Source: Haematobia irritans
Taxonomy: Eukaryota > Arthropoda > Insecta > Diptera > Muscidae
Length of the DNA: 64,000 bases
Reading direction: 5' to 3'
Assembly (NCBI RefSeq): GCF_050003625.1
Contig: NC_134398.1
Location: 92,169,913 to 92,233,912, forward strand
The notes below the pieces were generated by a model. That model searched no databases. It saw nothing but the letters and a program-made list of their open reading frames with translations, and was not told where the DNA came from. A program made the position numbers and the translations under genes. Below, one piece after another: positions 31,522 to 40,664 of the stretch (position 1 is the stretch's first letter; each line of letters opens with the position of its first letter).

Positions 31522-33719
31522 AAGCCAATTTAACTTTATTTTGGTTCATGGAATTATTATATTTTGCGAAAGCTCCCTTGAGTTTAATAATATTTGGCAT
31601 GCTCTGGAAAATTAACTATAATGGGCCAAGACATTTTACATAAATGAATAATAAATATTCACTAAATTCGTATTTCCCAAAAAATAGTTCAGAACTTCTT
31701 AACATTTGTAAATTTTACCATACTTGCGCCCATCTTGCACTTCGTATGGCGCTAAAGACGTTCTTGCAATTTTGAGCTACAATTTTTTTCGTCAAACTAC
31801 AAAATTTTCTTAGTCAAGTGAAAGAAAATAATTATGTCGAATAAATTTCCTTGAATTTGTTGAAAAATATTTACTTATTTTATGGAATCGCTGTTGGTAA
31901 TACAGTTTAGTTAAAATTTTCTAAAATTAACCAATGCTTTCGTTCATTGTGGGTTCACTGTGTTTTTGAGTGTTCAAACAGAAATTGGTTTCTTGAAACC
32001 TTCGATACATATAAAGCATATTTAGTAGTGTTTTTTCTGCTTATTGTGTTATGTGACCAAACAAAATTATAGGTACTTATAAACAAATTTATAACTTTAA
32101 CATGCCCGTAGCAAAAATATTATTTTACACACAAACATAAACAAATATTTTATTATATGTACATCAATTGAATATGATGTCATATATAATAATATACAAT
32201 TATATCTTACCAGATATGACTGAAAGCATTAGATATAACAGCATTTATAATGGCATCTCGAATGAGATCTAATCATATATAACACTATACATAACATATC
32301 TCCGTAGATCATCTATATCTGCAACCATATCTGAGCAGATATAATTATATATACTTTCATATTATTAGATATGATTACACGGATTGGCACTACAAATATT
32401 TTATTGTGGTGGAAGAGGTAATTCCCTATTAATATTTAAAGTTAATATGTGCAATGCATACATAAATGTGAAAATTATTTTTGGCATAGAAAAGTACTTT
32501 ATCGAGGCATATTTAGTACCATTTTAACTATACAGAAGATCCCGGAATTAAACATTTGATTTGTGATCGCTGAATCAAGATATTCTTGTATCTGTAGTAA
32601 CAGTTTCCCGTGTAAAAATTGGTGGATCTGGCCAGATATTATTAGATCTCCTGCCATATCTGATTAGATATGATAGTATATGTAGGCAGATCTGGTCAGA
32701 TCCGAAAAATGGTAATATCTGATCAGATCTAATTCTAAAGGAATTAAATCTGACCAGATCTCAAATATGACCCACATCTAATTATATCTTAATATAATTA
32801 GATGTTAATATGTCTATTATATAAAATTTTATCTATAGGTATAGTTAATAAAATGGATTTATTTTATGGTTTTTATTATAAAACCAAAAGAGTATTTAAT
32901 GTTAAAAGTTGGGTCTAACCTATGTACATTATATTTATGTCTAGGAATAAAAGTATAAGAATTCAATAAAAATATATATACATAGCCACTGGCATTTAAA
33001 TTTAAATTACGAAAGGCGTTGGGAAATTGTTCTCATCACACATTTTTTTTTCATGAGTCTCCCAATTCCTCTCTTTGCCTACTCGGAATGAAAACACTGA
33101 AAAATATATTTAAAATATAAATATACAGAATAATAGTCAGTTTATTTAATGATATATTTGCATATAATACATATACTTACCAATAATTGATTCTCGTGTC
33201 CAATAATTTATACCAACTCTATATGGAATGGTTTGTGCGAAGCCCCAAATACCATACTATGAATAATTGCACGGGAATATATCCGCTACACAATGCAAAT
33301 TACCTCCAATTTTTTTTCTATCTATGTGAGCAAATTTCACGTTTGTCCAAATTTTTATGAATTTAATTTGAATTTTTATTATTTAATCTGTGAATTTTAC
33401 TACTTTTTTGAACTAATAAATTGTACTTTGAATTAGGGAATTACAAATTACAGTGTACTTTCTGTCGTTTAAATTGCTTTTCATTATAAATTTGAATTAG
33501 TTTGAATTACTCTTAGTATATGCTTACTAAATAAACGATAAAATCTATTGTGAATATTTCCTAATTGAATTTAGTACATTAAGCTATCATCGGTTTAAGA
33601 CGCTTTCCTCTTTAATCACTTTCCCTCCAACTTTCAAACGGTGAACATCATTACATATATATGTCCTTTCATTTCTTTCCTTCTCTATTTTCAATTAAAT
33701 ATTGTACATTTACATTTAA
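31522..33719. other. Intron with AGATCT/ATATCT-rich patch
   Basis: No gene. 32190-32830 is dense in short palindromic motifs built on CAGAT/ATCTG (GATCAGATCT, TCTGGTCAGATC, TCTGACCAGATC), many within 150 bp around 32640-32770. A related block recurs at 36225-36350. The remainder is unassigned AT-rich DNA. Confidence 0.5.
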
Positions 33720-33911
33720 AGGTGGGTATTAAGTTCGAGTTTAGCCGCTAAAATCTTCATTTTTTCACTAAAGTGAAAACTAAATAATTAAAAAAAGGCA
33801 TTACATTATATATATTTCTTGTCTTTGTATTCCGTAAAATGGATTATTAAAGAAAAGTAATCGTGAAAAAATTACGATTTTAGCGGCTAAATTCGAACTT
33901 AATACCCACCT
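33720..33911. mobile_element. PIF/Harbinger-like MITE, copy 2
   Basis: 192 bp. AGGTGGGTATTAAGTTCGAG at the left and its complement at the right; TAA at 33717-33719 and 33912-33914. The inner part GCGGCTAAA is also mirrored. Same family as 21953-22143. Confidence 0.8.
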
Positions 33912-34284
33912 TAAAAATAAAACTCCACTTTGTTATTATTTATTCTCTTTCCGGTTGGTTGTACTTCCGCACAATATCGTTGATTATTTCTCATTGCTCT
34001 GAGAATAATCAACCGAAATACGCTCGTACAGTCCACTCATATTCTACAGGGGTATTTCACAACAACAACACATTTTGTTATCCATTTCCCTATTTTGGAA
34101 TCCCCCACACCTCTTCGCAATTTTTTGATATTGGATAATACTACGTTCTGTCCCTACTACGGATATGCCCTGTTTACAAATCTTCACGTTGCTTCTCGGT
34201 CTCCTTAATCTGGACTACCACAACTTCATCGTCGTATACACAAACAATTTTTTTCTGATTCTATTACGAAATTAATTGATCCAA

Positions 34285-34490
34285 TTATTTTTTAATTGAA
34301 ATGTCTTCAATCACAGAAATGATAGTATCAATTAAAAAATTAATTGACAGTCAATTAAAAAATTAATTGATACTATTAATTTGTGTGATTGATTTTTGTT
34401 TCAGTTAAAAAATTTGTTGAATCAATTAAATTTTTATTTGAATATTTTTAAAACTCAATTAATAGTTTAATTGGAAAAATTTTCGTGAAT
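34285..34490. repeat. AATTAA-rich MITE, eroded copy
   Basis: Reverse-orientation relative of 56344-56558: shared CAGAAATGATAGTATCAATT, mirrored AATTGATACTATT and GGAAAAATTTTCGTGAA. The terminal bases are not preserved. Confidence 0.6.
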
Positions 34491-34728
34491 TTTGAAAAGA
34501 GAAAATAGGAACCAAACAATAAACTCACCTCTACAGTGCCTCTCATACACCTTGATCTTCCTCGAAAATGAGAAGACATTAAATTTTTATATAAATAAAA
34601 AATAAAGATATTAAACTCGCATTGTCAAATATTTGATATCAAATTTTTTTTCAAAATTTAATAACAACAATCGTTGCTAAACGTTAAGCATTTTATGAAG
34701 ACACTTCAAAATTATATTGAAAAAGGTT

Positions 34729-34916
34729 TGTTGTTGTTTTTTGATTTCAGCTTAAAACCATGCATTGACTAAACTACAAGTGTAGCTTAACCAACAGAGG
34801 AAAAGAATGTTTGTCACATTTATTTGGGCAAAGCCCTATAGACTGCAAGATGGTTGGATGGACGCACGTTTCGGAATTACCACATTCCTCATCAGCATCC
34901 TCTACTTGCAGCAAAA
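34729..34916 (+). repeat. Direct repeat A, copy 1
   Basis: About 188 bp almost identical to 35858-36045 (GATTTCAGCTTAAAACCATG ... CTCTACTTGCAGCAAAA). The pair flanks about 940 bp. It could be a duplicated segment or LTR-like ends of a non-coding element, but TG...CA ends are not obvious. Confidence 0.8.
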
Positions 34917-34983
34917 CTATCAACCAATTATCAGAATAAATTCAGGCAGTTCATTAAACCCAACAATGAACCACACTTGAACC

Positions 34984-35667
34984 CAGTGCTGCCGCTACTA
35001 CTTCAATCGAAGTATTTTGCTTCATTTTCACAAAATTTACTTCGTCACTCCTTCTTCCAAAAATCTGCTTCACTTTTTGTTCTGCTTCATATTTTAAAAA
35101 TTTTCCCCATATTACATAATTGTTTTTCCTATTCCTTTAATTACGATGAACATAGCGGTTTCAATCATTGAATTATTAACCGATGTGGACCAATTTTTGC
35201 ATAGTTGTTAGAGACCATATACTTACACCATGTACCAAATTTCAGCTGGATCGGATGAAATTTGTTTCTCGTTTATATGGGGGCTAAACGTAAAAGTGGA
35301 CCGATATGGCCCATTTGCAATACCATCCGACCTACATCAATAACAAGTACTTGTGCCAAGTTTCAAGATGATAGCTTCTTTCGTTCGGAAGTTAGCGTGA
35401 TTTCAACAGACGGACGGACATGCTCAGATCGACACAGAATTTTACCACGACCCAGAATATATATACTTTATGGGGCCTTAGAGCAATATTTCGATGTGTT
35501 ACAAACGGAATGACAAAGTTAATATACCCCCATCCTATGGTGGAGGGTATAATAAAATGAATTCTATTGTTTTGTTTTCAAAAATGTATGCTACTTCAAT
35601 TTTATTCAATCTACTCCACTTTTTTCCAAAATCTACTTCACTCAATTTTTCACTAGCGGCAGCGCTG
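34984..35667. mobile_element. hAT-type MITE with exact 8-bp duplication
   Basis: CAGTGCTGCCGCTA and TAGCGGCAGCGCTG are the inverted ends (one mismatch). CTTGAACC is duplicated at 34976-34983 and 35668-35675. 684 bp, of which the middle (35172-35556) is a family-E 3' fragment. No transposase. Confidence 0.88.
35172..35556 (+). repeat. Family-E element, 3' part
   Basis: Corresponds to about 62060-62464 of the complete copy: CATCCGACCTACATC, CAGACGGACGGAC and the end TGGTGGAGGGTATAA. Confidence 0.8.
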
Positions 35668-35857
35668 CTTGAACCGTCCGAAAAAAGGTTTTGTATGATA
35701 GCCGGCTTATGCCGAAATAAATTCGTACAAACATATCTCTTTTCCTATGCCACTTTCAAATCATCGATTTAAGTGCAGTTGACTGGGTTTATTTTGAGCG
35801 TGCTTCCTCTTTTTTATTCGTTTTGTTTTGTTATTGTTGGTTTTGTTCTTTAAGCAT

Positions 35858-36045
35858 TGTTGTTGTTTTTTGATTTCAGCTCAAAACCATGCATTGACTA
35901 AACTACAAGTGTAGCTTAACCAACAGAGGAAAAGAATGTTTGTCAAATTTATTTGGGTAAAGCCCTATAGACTGCAAGTTGGTTGGATGGACGCACGTTT
36001 CGGAATTACCACATTCCTCATCTGCATTCTCTACTTGCAGCAAAA
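35858..36045 (+). repeat. Direct repeat A, copy 2
   Basis: Second copy of 34729-34916, with a few substitutions. Confidence 0.8.
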
Positions 36046-36224
36046 GGGTTTCTTGATATTGTCACAACATATAAAAATTGTTTGGTAATGTTCACCGCTT
36101 GTTCTGATGTGCGACCAAACATACGTACTTATAACCAAAAATATATCACGTTAACATTCTCGAAACAAACATATTATTTTGCACCCAAATATATACAAAT
36201 ATTGTTTTTATCTGTGTAGCAGTA

Positions 36225-36350
36225 CTGCTAGAATCGGATCTAATCATATATAACACTATACATAACATATCTCCGAAGATCTATTTATATATACAACCAT
36301 ATCCGAGCAGAGATAATTATATATACTTTGATATTATTAGATATGATGAA
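36225..36350. repeat. ATATCT-rich repeat, second copy
   Basis: Shares GATCTAATCATATATAACACTATACATAACATATCTCC-type order with 32265-32380. Confidence 0.7.
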
Positions 36351-36512
36351 GCTTAAGACCCTAGCGTACAATTATATTTATAATTTTATTGTAAATGTTA
36401 TTATTTAATAAATAAATAAAAATGAAGTCGTTTTAGGGCTACAACTAATAACAAATCTGATTTCGTTATTAGAATGCAATGATTGAAGCACGTATAATTT
36501 ATCTCTTTTCAG

Positions 36513-36676
36513 CCCCTTGTCTCGTTCCTTTAGTGGAAAATGGCAAATACTACAAAGTTGAACCGCATACTACGGAGCTTTCCGACAAACCATCGCTAAC
36601 ACCTCTATCTACTTACGAAGAAATTCAGTCTAACGAATTCATTACTTTGGAGTGTGAAGAAGGATTCAAGATACAA
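36513..36676 (+). CDS. CCP/sushi-domain protein, second exon in window
   Basis: The acceptor TCTCTTTTCAG ends at 36512 and the donor is ATACAA|GTTAGT at 36676/36677. Entering in phase 1, it encodes 54 complete codons after the split codon: PCLVPLVENGKYYKV, a linker rich in Ser/Thr/Pro, then ITLECEEGFKIQ. This is the first half of a CCP module (two of four cysteines); the second half must lie on a further exon. The exit phase is 0. It joins in frame to the exon at 3269-4054, and a first-Cys/second-Cys pattern immediately after a complete CCP supports the same gene. The next exon was not found in the window. Confidence 0.78.
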
Positions 36677-36734
36677 GTTAGTCAATTACATACTAAAATC
36701 ACCTTTTTAGTTATATTAGTGGAATTTTTATTCA

Positions 36735-37600
36735 ATTTACCTGAAATTGGAAATCTAGAGGTATTACAGGACCACAAATACGTGTGCCAAAAATTGTGAG
36801 TATCGGTCCATGTTTTGGTATGGTCCCCATATAAAACGACCTCCCGGTTTGGGGTCTTGGGCTTATAGAAGCCGTAGTTTTTATCCAATTTGTCTGAAAT
36901 TGGAAATCTAGAGATATTTTAGGACCATAAAGAGGTGTGCCGAAAATGGTGAGTATCGGTCCATATTTTGGTATAGCCCCCATATAGACCGATTTTACTT
37001 CTTGGGCTTCTAGAATCCGAAGTTTTTATCCTATTTGCCTGAAATTGGAAATCTAGAGGTATTTTCGGGTCATAAAGAGGTGTGCCGAAAACGGTGAGTA
37101 TCGGTCCATATTTTAGTGTAGCCCGATTTAACTCCTTGGGTTTCTAGAAACCGTAGTTCTTATCTGATTTGCTTGAAATTGTAAATATTCTGGTATTTTA
37201 GGCTCACAAAAACGTGTATCGGATTAAGTTTTTATCGGTCCATTTGGTAATGCCTCCATATAGACCGACTTCACTTCTTGAGGGTGTAGAAGGCGCACTG
37301 ATCATGAAAATTGCTTGAAACTCAATGTAAAATTTCCAGATTTTACTTCTACAGATTTAAAATTTCAAATCAAGACGTTATTTTATAATTTTCTTGCACA
37401 CTTACAAGATATGTTAATGATTCCTCTAAAACTCAAACAAAAATGGTTCTTATAAATCCAGCATCTGATATAGTCCTCATAGGTGAAATCTTTAAATTTA
37501 TCTTCGTGAAGTGTCCTCAAGCCCTCCTGAAATTTCAAAGGAAACCCTAATATTTGGTTCATGGTGGTGGGTATTTAAGATTCGGCCCGGCCGAACGGCA
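36735..37600 (+). repeat. 148-bp tandem repeat, about four units, with terminus
   Basis: GAAATTGGAAATCTAGAGGT-type starts at about 36743, 36895, 37042 and, degenerate, 37175, each followed by GGTGAGTATCGGTCCATATTTTGG and CCCATATAGACCGA. It ends near GGTGGGTATTTAAGATTCGGCCCGGCCGAA at about 37565-37596, probably the end of a dispersed element. It starts only about 60 bp after the exon donor. Confidence 0.75.
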
Positions 37601-38414
37601 TCCTCATCAAAAAACTTGTTCTGACGTCATACACTGAAAAAATTATTTACGTGATATTAAAGATTACGCAACCTCAATTTTAGGATGCGCAATTTACACA
37701 CTAGTACACTGTAAGAAAAATATGTTTTTCATATGTTTCTATATAAACAAAATGTGTTTCGGGCACAATTTTTAAACACAATATATTTAAGTGCAAAAAT
37801 GTAATGTTCCTAAACTAGCATTAAATGTTTGGGACACATATGTTAATATGTTAGAATATATTATGTTTAGGAGAAGAATGTTTCATAAAAGTAATATATG
37901 AATTTACAAATTTCGAGTAAACATATATATGTTGTGATATTTTATTCAGGTAGCGACAGAGAGATAGAGAGTGCAGAGAAAGAATCCGGGAGGGTTGACG
38001 AAAGATATCAACATAACACAGCGAATCAAAAGAGATCAATTTTTGTGAAACTGCTTGTATCGTATGTTGTTTCGGAAAACTGTTCATTTGTTTTGGCGCT
38101 TGGCATGTTAATAAGGCTTCGCCAAAAATTGGCTATGCTTAAGTCTAAATATTATTTAATTTGAACAGACATTCGGAACCAATAGAACAGACATTTAATA
38201 AAAACCAGCATGTGTTTTTGCCTTGGGCAGCAATTTAAGTGTGTGTTTTGTTTATCATTTTGGCATTATGGGAACAATTTTTTTTTGTTGGTTCGTCAAA
38301 AGAAATCGGAACGTACCATGAGTAAGTCAAAATATTTAGCAAGAAAGGAAATTAAAAAACAAAAAACAGTGGAAAATATATCAGAAAAAAATAAGTTAAG
38401 TTCCTCTTTATTAG

Positions 38415-38971
38415 TGTTAGTGCTTGAGCGCGTTTGCTCAGCGGATATTCTGGTGGTACACCAGAATAAATGATTTAATGGCAGTCCTGGTAGTGCACCA
38501 GAACTTTCTTTTAAGGGGAGTTTAAAATTCTTTACTCGGTGGTACACCAAGAAAGAATATAATCACGCCAATTGAAACACCAAGAGGTTTAATCGTAGTG
38601 ATCATCTTTATTAAATTTATTCAGCCTTATATACTAAATACAAGTAAGAAGTAATAACAACAAAAAGTAAAAGAAAAATAACATAGTCGAATTACTTGCC
38701 GGAATTGCTTATGCTGCAGTTAAATTCTTTTTCCATATGAAGCCAATGACTGGTGTTGAGTTTCATATTATTTGGCTGGTAGCTTGAATAGCATACGCAA
38801 GCGAAATGTTCTTGCGCGTGCCATTCAATACCTGACATATGAATTACCACCTTTGGATTGGCTGCAATATATTTAGAAAGAATGAAAAGAGCAGCATATT
38901 TTAATTTTATTCTATTGGAGATTTATTTTATTTTGTCAAAACAAATAAAAAAAAATCATGAAGAATAAACA
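38415..38971 (-). repeat. BEL2 3' LTR
   Basis: 557 bp, TGTTAG...AAACA. It contains three GGTGGTACACCA / GGTAGTGCACCAG inverted motifs in the first 140 bp. A purine-rich GGGGCCGCAATA stretch on the coding strand lies just inside. Confidence 0.93.
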
Positions 38972-39049
38972 TATTGCGGCCCCGAGGGGAGTCGTGAATA
39001 ATTTTGAGAGGCTTGTATAAGCTAATTCCGGTTACCTTGTAGGTTTTAT

Positions 39050-39318
39050 TTAGGATGGGTCTACTGAAATGTCCCATGTTGATCTTGGAGCAGGCTGTGG
39101 TGATATGGCCCTTTTCTTAAAAATGCACTTTGTTAGTAGGACCACAACAGCGATTAGAATAAGTCCTAATCCACAGTAGCTAACGATCAGGCTATGAACT
39201 GCATGGTAATTTGAGGTTGATGGAATTTCACGTAGTTGTGCCTTCACTTCTGCCTGCAAACGATTTATTTCTTCGAAACTTGAGCGGTGAATGAACGCTT
39301 GCGTTATATTTTCCATGT
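39050..39318 (-). pseudogene. BEL2 Env C-terminal part with membrane anchor
   Basis: Encodes a short heptad-like segment (EEINRLQAEVKAQL), then a hydrophobic helix of about 22 residues, then basic CIFKKR and a short tail ending in a stop at 39050. This is the transmembrane anchor and cytoplasmic tail of the Env whose ectodomain lies at 46462-45035 and 44450-44358. LOA inserted between the parts. The frame upstream of 39318 belongs to LOA. Confidence 0.8.
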
Positions 39319-39437
39319 TAGGTAGAGAATTCCTATTCAACCGTCGAACGGAACGGACGTGTTTTTTCAATAGCGGATAAACTCATAGTAATAGGTACCT
39401 ACTACGAATTTCAAGTGTGGTGGGATATTAAGCCACC

Positions 39438-40664
39438 ATGCAGCGAAATTCCAAGTCATCCACTGGGTTGCTAACTTCAGGGCCCAGTGGACGGGTATCG
39501 ACTGGAGTTATAAATCTGGGCAATGACCAAGAGTTAGGCCCAATTAGTCGACCTGTAGACGGGTCGACAGGTGGCGACACACTGACAAGTCGAACTTTTT
39601 CTAAGGTAACGACATCAAAAGGAGGTAATCCCTCACGAAAGAGATTCAAGGAACGCAGAAATGCTTTGTTTATCCTAAAGAAGTTAGGATCAGTCGACCC
39701 AAGCACGTTGTCGGCTAAACAAAGCGATTCCTTAAAATGGGCTCAAGGAATTCTTGAGACTGGAAAAAGGGAACGATCGCCGGATGAGCTGCCATCCTCC
39801 AAAAGGGATCAAAGATCGTTTGCCTCAGTTGCTAAATATAGCCTTGTGATGGCTATCATTAATAAAGGAGCATTGGACGGTATGGTTCCAAAGCAAAAAT
39901 GGGGGGAAATTGAGAATGCTCTATCTGTCGTCTACTCACAGGTACTGGAAAAGTTTCCCGGCCCAGATCCTCGACACCAAGAGGCTGGTTGGTATCAAGG
40001 ACGATTTAAGCTAGTCGCATTTGAGGACCAGAGGTCTATAGAATGTTTTAAAGCTGCTCTGATACTAATTGGTGAAGTTTGGGAAGGAGCTGCTCTAGAG
40101 TTAGTCGAGAAGAAAGACATACCGGCTAGACCTAGAGCACATGCCTGGATACCTGCAAACCCTTCTGACCCTGAATCTATTTTAAATAGACTGAAACGAT
40201 GCAATCCAGATCTTCCAACAGCTGATTGGAAGGTTGGCCGTTTGGATGAAGTGGATGGACCAAGACGGCATGCAGTGTTTATATTGAACACTCAGTCTTT
40301 GCCACATCTGGCAAAGTCCCAGGGCCGTGTATGTTATGGCTTTCATTATATCCAAATGAAGGTGTATAAAAACGATCAGCTAAAGGATTCAGAAATGGAC
40401 AAGCCTCTGTCTGAATCAGAAGTAAGCGGATCCTCTTGCGAAGTCGAGGGAGATACCAAAGTTGAAGACATGGATAGATACCGTATGCGTGAGGAGGCTT
40501 CTATTGCCTCAGAACTCACCAAAGTCGAACCTATGGTTATTGCGAGAGTCACCGATATCTCTGAAGAGGACATTCTTGATGACTCGATCGAAGCGGCTGA
40601 TGTGACGGTTGTTGAAAATCTCGATGGTCCTACGGATCCTCCAGATAAATCTTCATCATTGTAA
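39438..40664 (+). CDS. LOA ORF1 protein (DUF4780-like, nucleocapsid role)
   Basis: 408 residues, intact. The N-terminal 130 are polar and basic (GGNPSRKRFKERRNALF, GKRERSPDELPSSKRD). Residues about 135-310 form the conserved DUF4780-like core (FASVAKYSLVMAIINKG, WYQGRFKLVAFEDQ, RPRAHAWIPANPSDPE, RRHAVFILNTQSLPHL, GFHYIQMKVYKND). The C-terminal 90 are acidic. There are no CCHC knuckles. By analogy with other LINE ORF1 proteins it should bind the element RNA and form the particle; that is inference. Copies at 27791 and 57084 support the same start. Its last 41 bases overlap ORF2. Confidence 0.88.
   Translation: MQRNSKSSTGLLTSGPSGRVSTGVINLGNDQELGPISRPVDGSTGGDTLTSRTFSKVTTSKGGNPSRKRFKERRNALFILKKLGSVDPSTLSAKQSDSLKWAQGILETGKRERSPDELPSSKRDQRSFASVAKYSLVMAIINKGALDGMVPKQKWGEIENALSVVYSQVLEKFPGPDPRHQEAGWYQGRFKLVAFEDQRSIECFKAALILIGEVWEGAALELVEKKDIPARPRAHAWIPANPSDPESILNRLKRCNPDLPTADWKVGRLDEVDGPRRHAVFILNTQSLPHLAKSQGRVCYGFHYIQMKVYKNDQLKDSEMDKPLSESEVSGSSCEVEGDTKVEDMDRYRMREEASIASELTKVEPMVIARVTDISEEDILDDSIEAADVTVVENLDGPTDPPDKSSSL

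Larger units (their letters stand above)
4055..36512 (+). other. Large intron of the CCP gene, filled with transposons
   Basis: Bounded by a GTAAAA donor at 4055 and a pyrimidine-rich acceptor TCTCTTTTCAG ending at 36512. Both flanking exons split a codon after its first base, so joining them keeps the frame. The intron contains BEL1, two LOA copies, TA elements, hAT elements and MITEs. Additional small exons cannot be excluded by eye. Confidence 0.7.

Noticed and set aside
39326..39370. N-terminus of the small frame 39370-39050 taken as the true Env start
   Set aside because: The first residues come from the LOA 5' end; the Env part begins only at 39318.
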